Positions 5,095 to 6,333 of a DNA stretch of 6,333 nt are shown piece after piece. Source of the DNA: Opitutaceae bacterium (GTDB lineage: Bacteria; Verrucomicrobiota; Verrucomicrobiia; Opitutales; Opitutaceae); contig JADLBI010000008.1 of assembly GCA_020847775.1 (NCBI GenBank), forward strand, positions 1-6,333, read 5' to 3'. The notes beneath the pieces were generated by a model. The model was not told the origin of the DNA. It did no database searches and was given only the letters and a program-made list of their open reading frames with translations. The stretch's first letter is position 1, and the number at the start of each line of letters is the position of its first letter. A program made the translations under genes and the position numbers.

Positions 5095-6322
5095 CCCCGC
5101 CGCCGCGCAGGAAGGCCACGTCCGTCACTCCGTCAAACCGCCGACCGACGGAGACAGGCAGGGCGGACGGCGTGGCCGGTGGCTGATACCACACCAGTTC
5201 CCAGGCGTAGAAACGATTGCTGTAAATCAGGTCCGCCAGCTCCACGTTGCCGAGCAAAGCTTCGGCATCCTTTGACGCTGGAGTGCCCACCCGGGAGCGC
5301 TCGGCTAGCTGGGCGAACATCCGTCGCTGGAGCCTCCTCTCGAAATCCGCCAACCCAGGCTGATCGTAGCGCTGGGCCAGCCAGTAAAGCGTCGGCGACG
5401 TGCCCGGCCACTCGCCGGAATCGGCGTAGTTGAAAAACCGCCACGTCGGCCCAATGGCCGCGCGAAAGAAGTCTCCCGTCTGCGCCAAACCGGCCGCCGC
5501 GCCCAGCCCACCGTCGCCACCCAAGGCCGTTTGCAGGCCGTCGAGCAGCAGCGCCAGATAAGTCGTGCCGTATTTCCAGTAGCCCGGACCTTCATACCAC
5601 GCGCCGTCCGGCGCGTAGCTCGCCAGCGCCTTGGGCAGTGACTCGGCCATCAGCGGCAGCAATCGCTCGGCCCATTGCGGTTCCTCTCCCGCGATGGCCA
5701 ACGCCGCGAGCACCAGACCGGCGTTGCACACCGGATTCCAATTGTTGTCGCGGCCGGCGAACCGCGCGCGGAAATGCGGGTCGAGCCCGGGCCGCAGGCC
5801 TTTTTCCACCAGGGCCGCGCGCCACGCCTCGCGGCGCGCCGGCATCAGGCGCTCATACAGCCAGTCGTAGCCCACGGCAAAGGCCGCGCACAGCTCCGCC
5901 GTGTCGAGAAAATGATCCGGATTCCAGTCGGGAAACGCCGCGGCCGCATCCAACTCGCGCTCGGCGCGCGCCGCGTAGCGCTCGTCATCGAACACACGAT
6001 AAGCGAGTGCCAGCGTGGCCACCCGCGCCAGACACGCCCGGCTCTGCGCCAATAATCGCGGCCCCACCAACTCGTGCTTCGGCAGTGGTTCCGCCAACGC
6101 CCACTCCGCCGCATGCCGCAAGGCGTCGCGCATCTGGCGCAGATTCGCATCCTCCGATGTCGTCAGCCGCGCTTCGCGCTCCGGGGTCAGCCAGAGCCAC
6201 GGATGCTCGCGCGGCAGCGTGCGCAGATCCCATTCCGGCGGCGACGCCCAACCCGACACCGCGGCGCAGGCGACAGCCAAGGTCATGCAGGAGCGAGGGG
6301 ATAGCGGGGCGGGCATTCCCAC
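4790..6322 (-). CDS. Polysaccharide lyase, N-terminal signal peptide and helical (alpha/alpha) catalytic domain (5' part of broken gene)
   Basis: Residues 1-438 are genuine coding sequence. The remaining 72 residues before the stop at 4790 are out-of-frame read-through and should be ignored. GTG at 6322 and ATG at 6316 are both possible starts; neither has a clear SD, and ATG 6316 gives a neat signal peptide (one Arg, then a hydrophobic stretch from CMTLAVACAAVSG, cleavage expected near WAS/PP). Residues about 40-340 are Trp/Tyr-rich amphipathic helices, as expected for the alpha/alpha toroid of this superfamily. Recognisable patches are FLDTAELCAAFAVGYDWLY (138-156), RDNNWNPVCNAG (191-202) and EGPGYWKYG (244-252). 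The last two are the positions where family lyases usually carry catalytic Asn and Tyr residues. SHAHLDAGGF (427-436) is the conserved His motif at the start of the beta-sandwich part. Residue roles are by family analogy. Confidence 0.82.
   Translation of the reverse strand: MGMPAPLSPRSCMTLAVACAAVSGWASPPEWDLRTLPREHPWLWLTPEREARLTTSEDANLRQMRDALRHAAEWALAEPLPKHELVGPRLLAQSRACLARVATLALAYRVFDDERYAARAERELDAAAAFPDWNPDHFLDTAELCAAFAVGYDWLYERLMPARREAWRAALVEKGLRPGLDPHFRARFAGRDNNWNPVCNAGLVLAALAIAGEEPQWAERLLPLMAESLPKALASYAPDGAWYEGPGYWKYGTTYLALLLDGLQTALGGDGGLGAAAGLAQTGDFFRAAIGPTWRFFNYADSGEWPGTSPTLYWLAQRYDQPGLADFERRLQRRMFAQLAERSRVGTPASKDAEALLGNVELADLIYSNRFYAWELVWYQPPATPSALPVSVGRRFDGVTDVAFLRGGGDDPAAFFVAAKGAGLPNSHAHLDAGGFVLGAGRTMGRGSGAGKLRFAGLLGHGGRRLALALFSTGVAQPQRCDHRRAQSTRWLPGADHGVLCRCAAGACAV
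4999..5012. repeat. Perfect tandem duplication of a 7-bp unit at the lyase frameshift
   Basis: GCTGGGC occurs twice in a row on the minus strand (GCCCAGC GCCCAGC on the plus strand), exactly where the lyase changes frame. A 7-bp tandem unit in GC-rich sequence is a plausible slippage site or a difficult base-calling site. Removing one copy would also restore the frame, but it would leave the protein two to three residues shorter than the family pattern here. Confidence 0.75.
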
Positions 6323-6333
6323 AGCAAAGCACA

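Larger units (their letters stand above)
4348..6322 (-). pseudogene. Heparinase II/III-like polysaccharide lyase, frameshifted (two halves of one gene)
   Basis: Two adjacent reading frames together give one protein of about 657 residues, a normal length for secreted heparinase II/III-like lyases. Family members cut uronate-containing polysaccharides by beta-elimination outside the cytoplasm. The first frame reads well to about residue 438 (..HAHLDAGGFVL), then turns into Arg/Gly-rich nonsense. The second frame becomes protein-like at exactly that point (ALGERWAEDLG) and runs to the stop at 4350-4348. The frames differ by one extra base, or two missing ones, at about 5005-5012. As I recall the family, three residues separate FVL from the next Gly; restoring two bases gives exactly that spacing (FVL-x-AL-G), so a 2-bp loss is the best guess. 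A sequencing or assembly error is equally possible. It is the first gene of the visible transporter operon. Its frame is open to the right window edge, so the true start could lie just outside. The glycan substrate cannot be read from sequence. Confidence 0.8.

Overview
This is a GC-rich (by eye a little over 60%), gene-dense bacterial window in which every convincing gene lies on the minus strand, so biological order runs from the right end to the left. The gene set is a carbohydrate-scavenging locus: a secreted heparinase II/III-like polysaccharide lyase, a lipoprotein sugar-binding protein, two MalF/MalG-type sugar permeases and an exported histidine phosphatase. The GC content, Shine-Dalgarno (SD) sites, TTG/GTG starts and the pairing of a heparinase-like lyase with a CUT1 ABC importer suggest Verrucomicrobiota (Opitutales-like). 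That assignment is inferred from gene style, not shown by a marker gene.

Layout, in transcription order. (1) Positions 6322 to 4348: lyase of about 657 codons, broken by a frameshift near 4999-5012. The N-terminal helical (alpha/alpha) part and the start of the beta-sandwich part are in one frame, and the rest of the beta-sandwich part is in another. (2) Positions 4343 to 3051: solute-binding lipoprotein. (3) Positions 3075 to 2137: MalF/UgpA-like permease. (4) Positions 2150 to 1200: MalG/UgpE-like permease with an unusual extra loop of about 30 residues. Genes 1-4 are separated by 4 bp or overlap by up to 25 bp, so they form one translationally coupled operon. (5) After a 69-bp AT-richer gap, positions 1130 to 330: exported histidine phosphatase, possibly with its own promoter. 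(6) Positions 1-329: no convincing gene, but an unusual density of short perfect inverted repeats, including a possible terminator for the phosphatase and an operator-like 22-bp palindrome.

How it would work: the exported lyase cuts a uronic-acid-containing glycan by beta-elimination, the lipoprotein captures the oligosaccharides, and the two permeases bring them across the inner membrane. No ATP-binding subunit is encoded here; it must lie outside the window or be a shared MsiK/UgpC-type ATPase. As sequenced, the lyase reading frame is interrupted, so either this strain has lost the enzyme or the base call is wrong. I see no CRISPR array, tRNA, rRNA, transposase or integrase.
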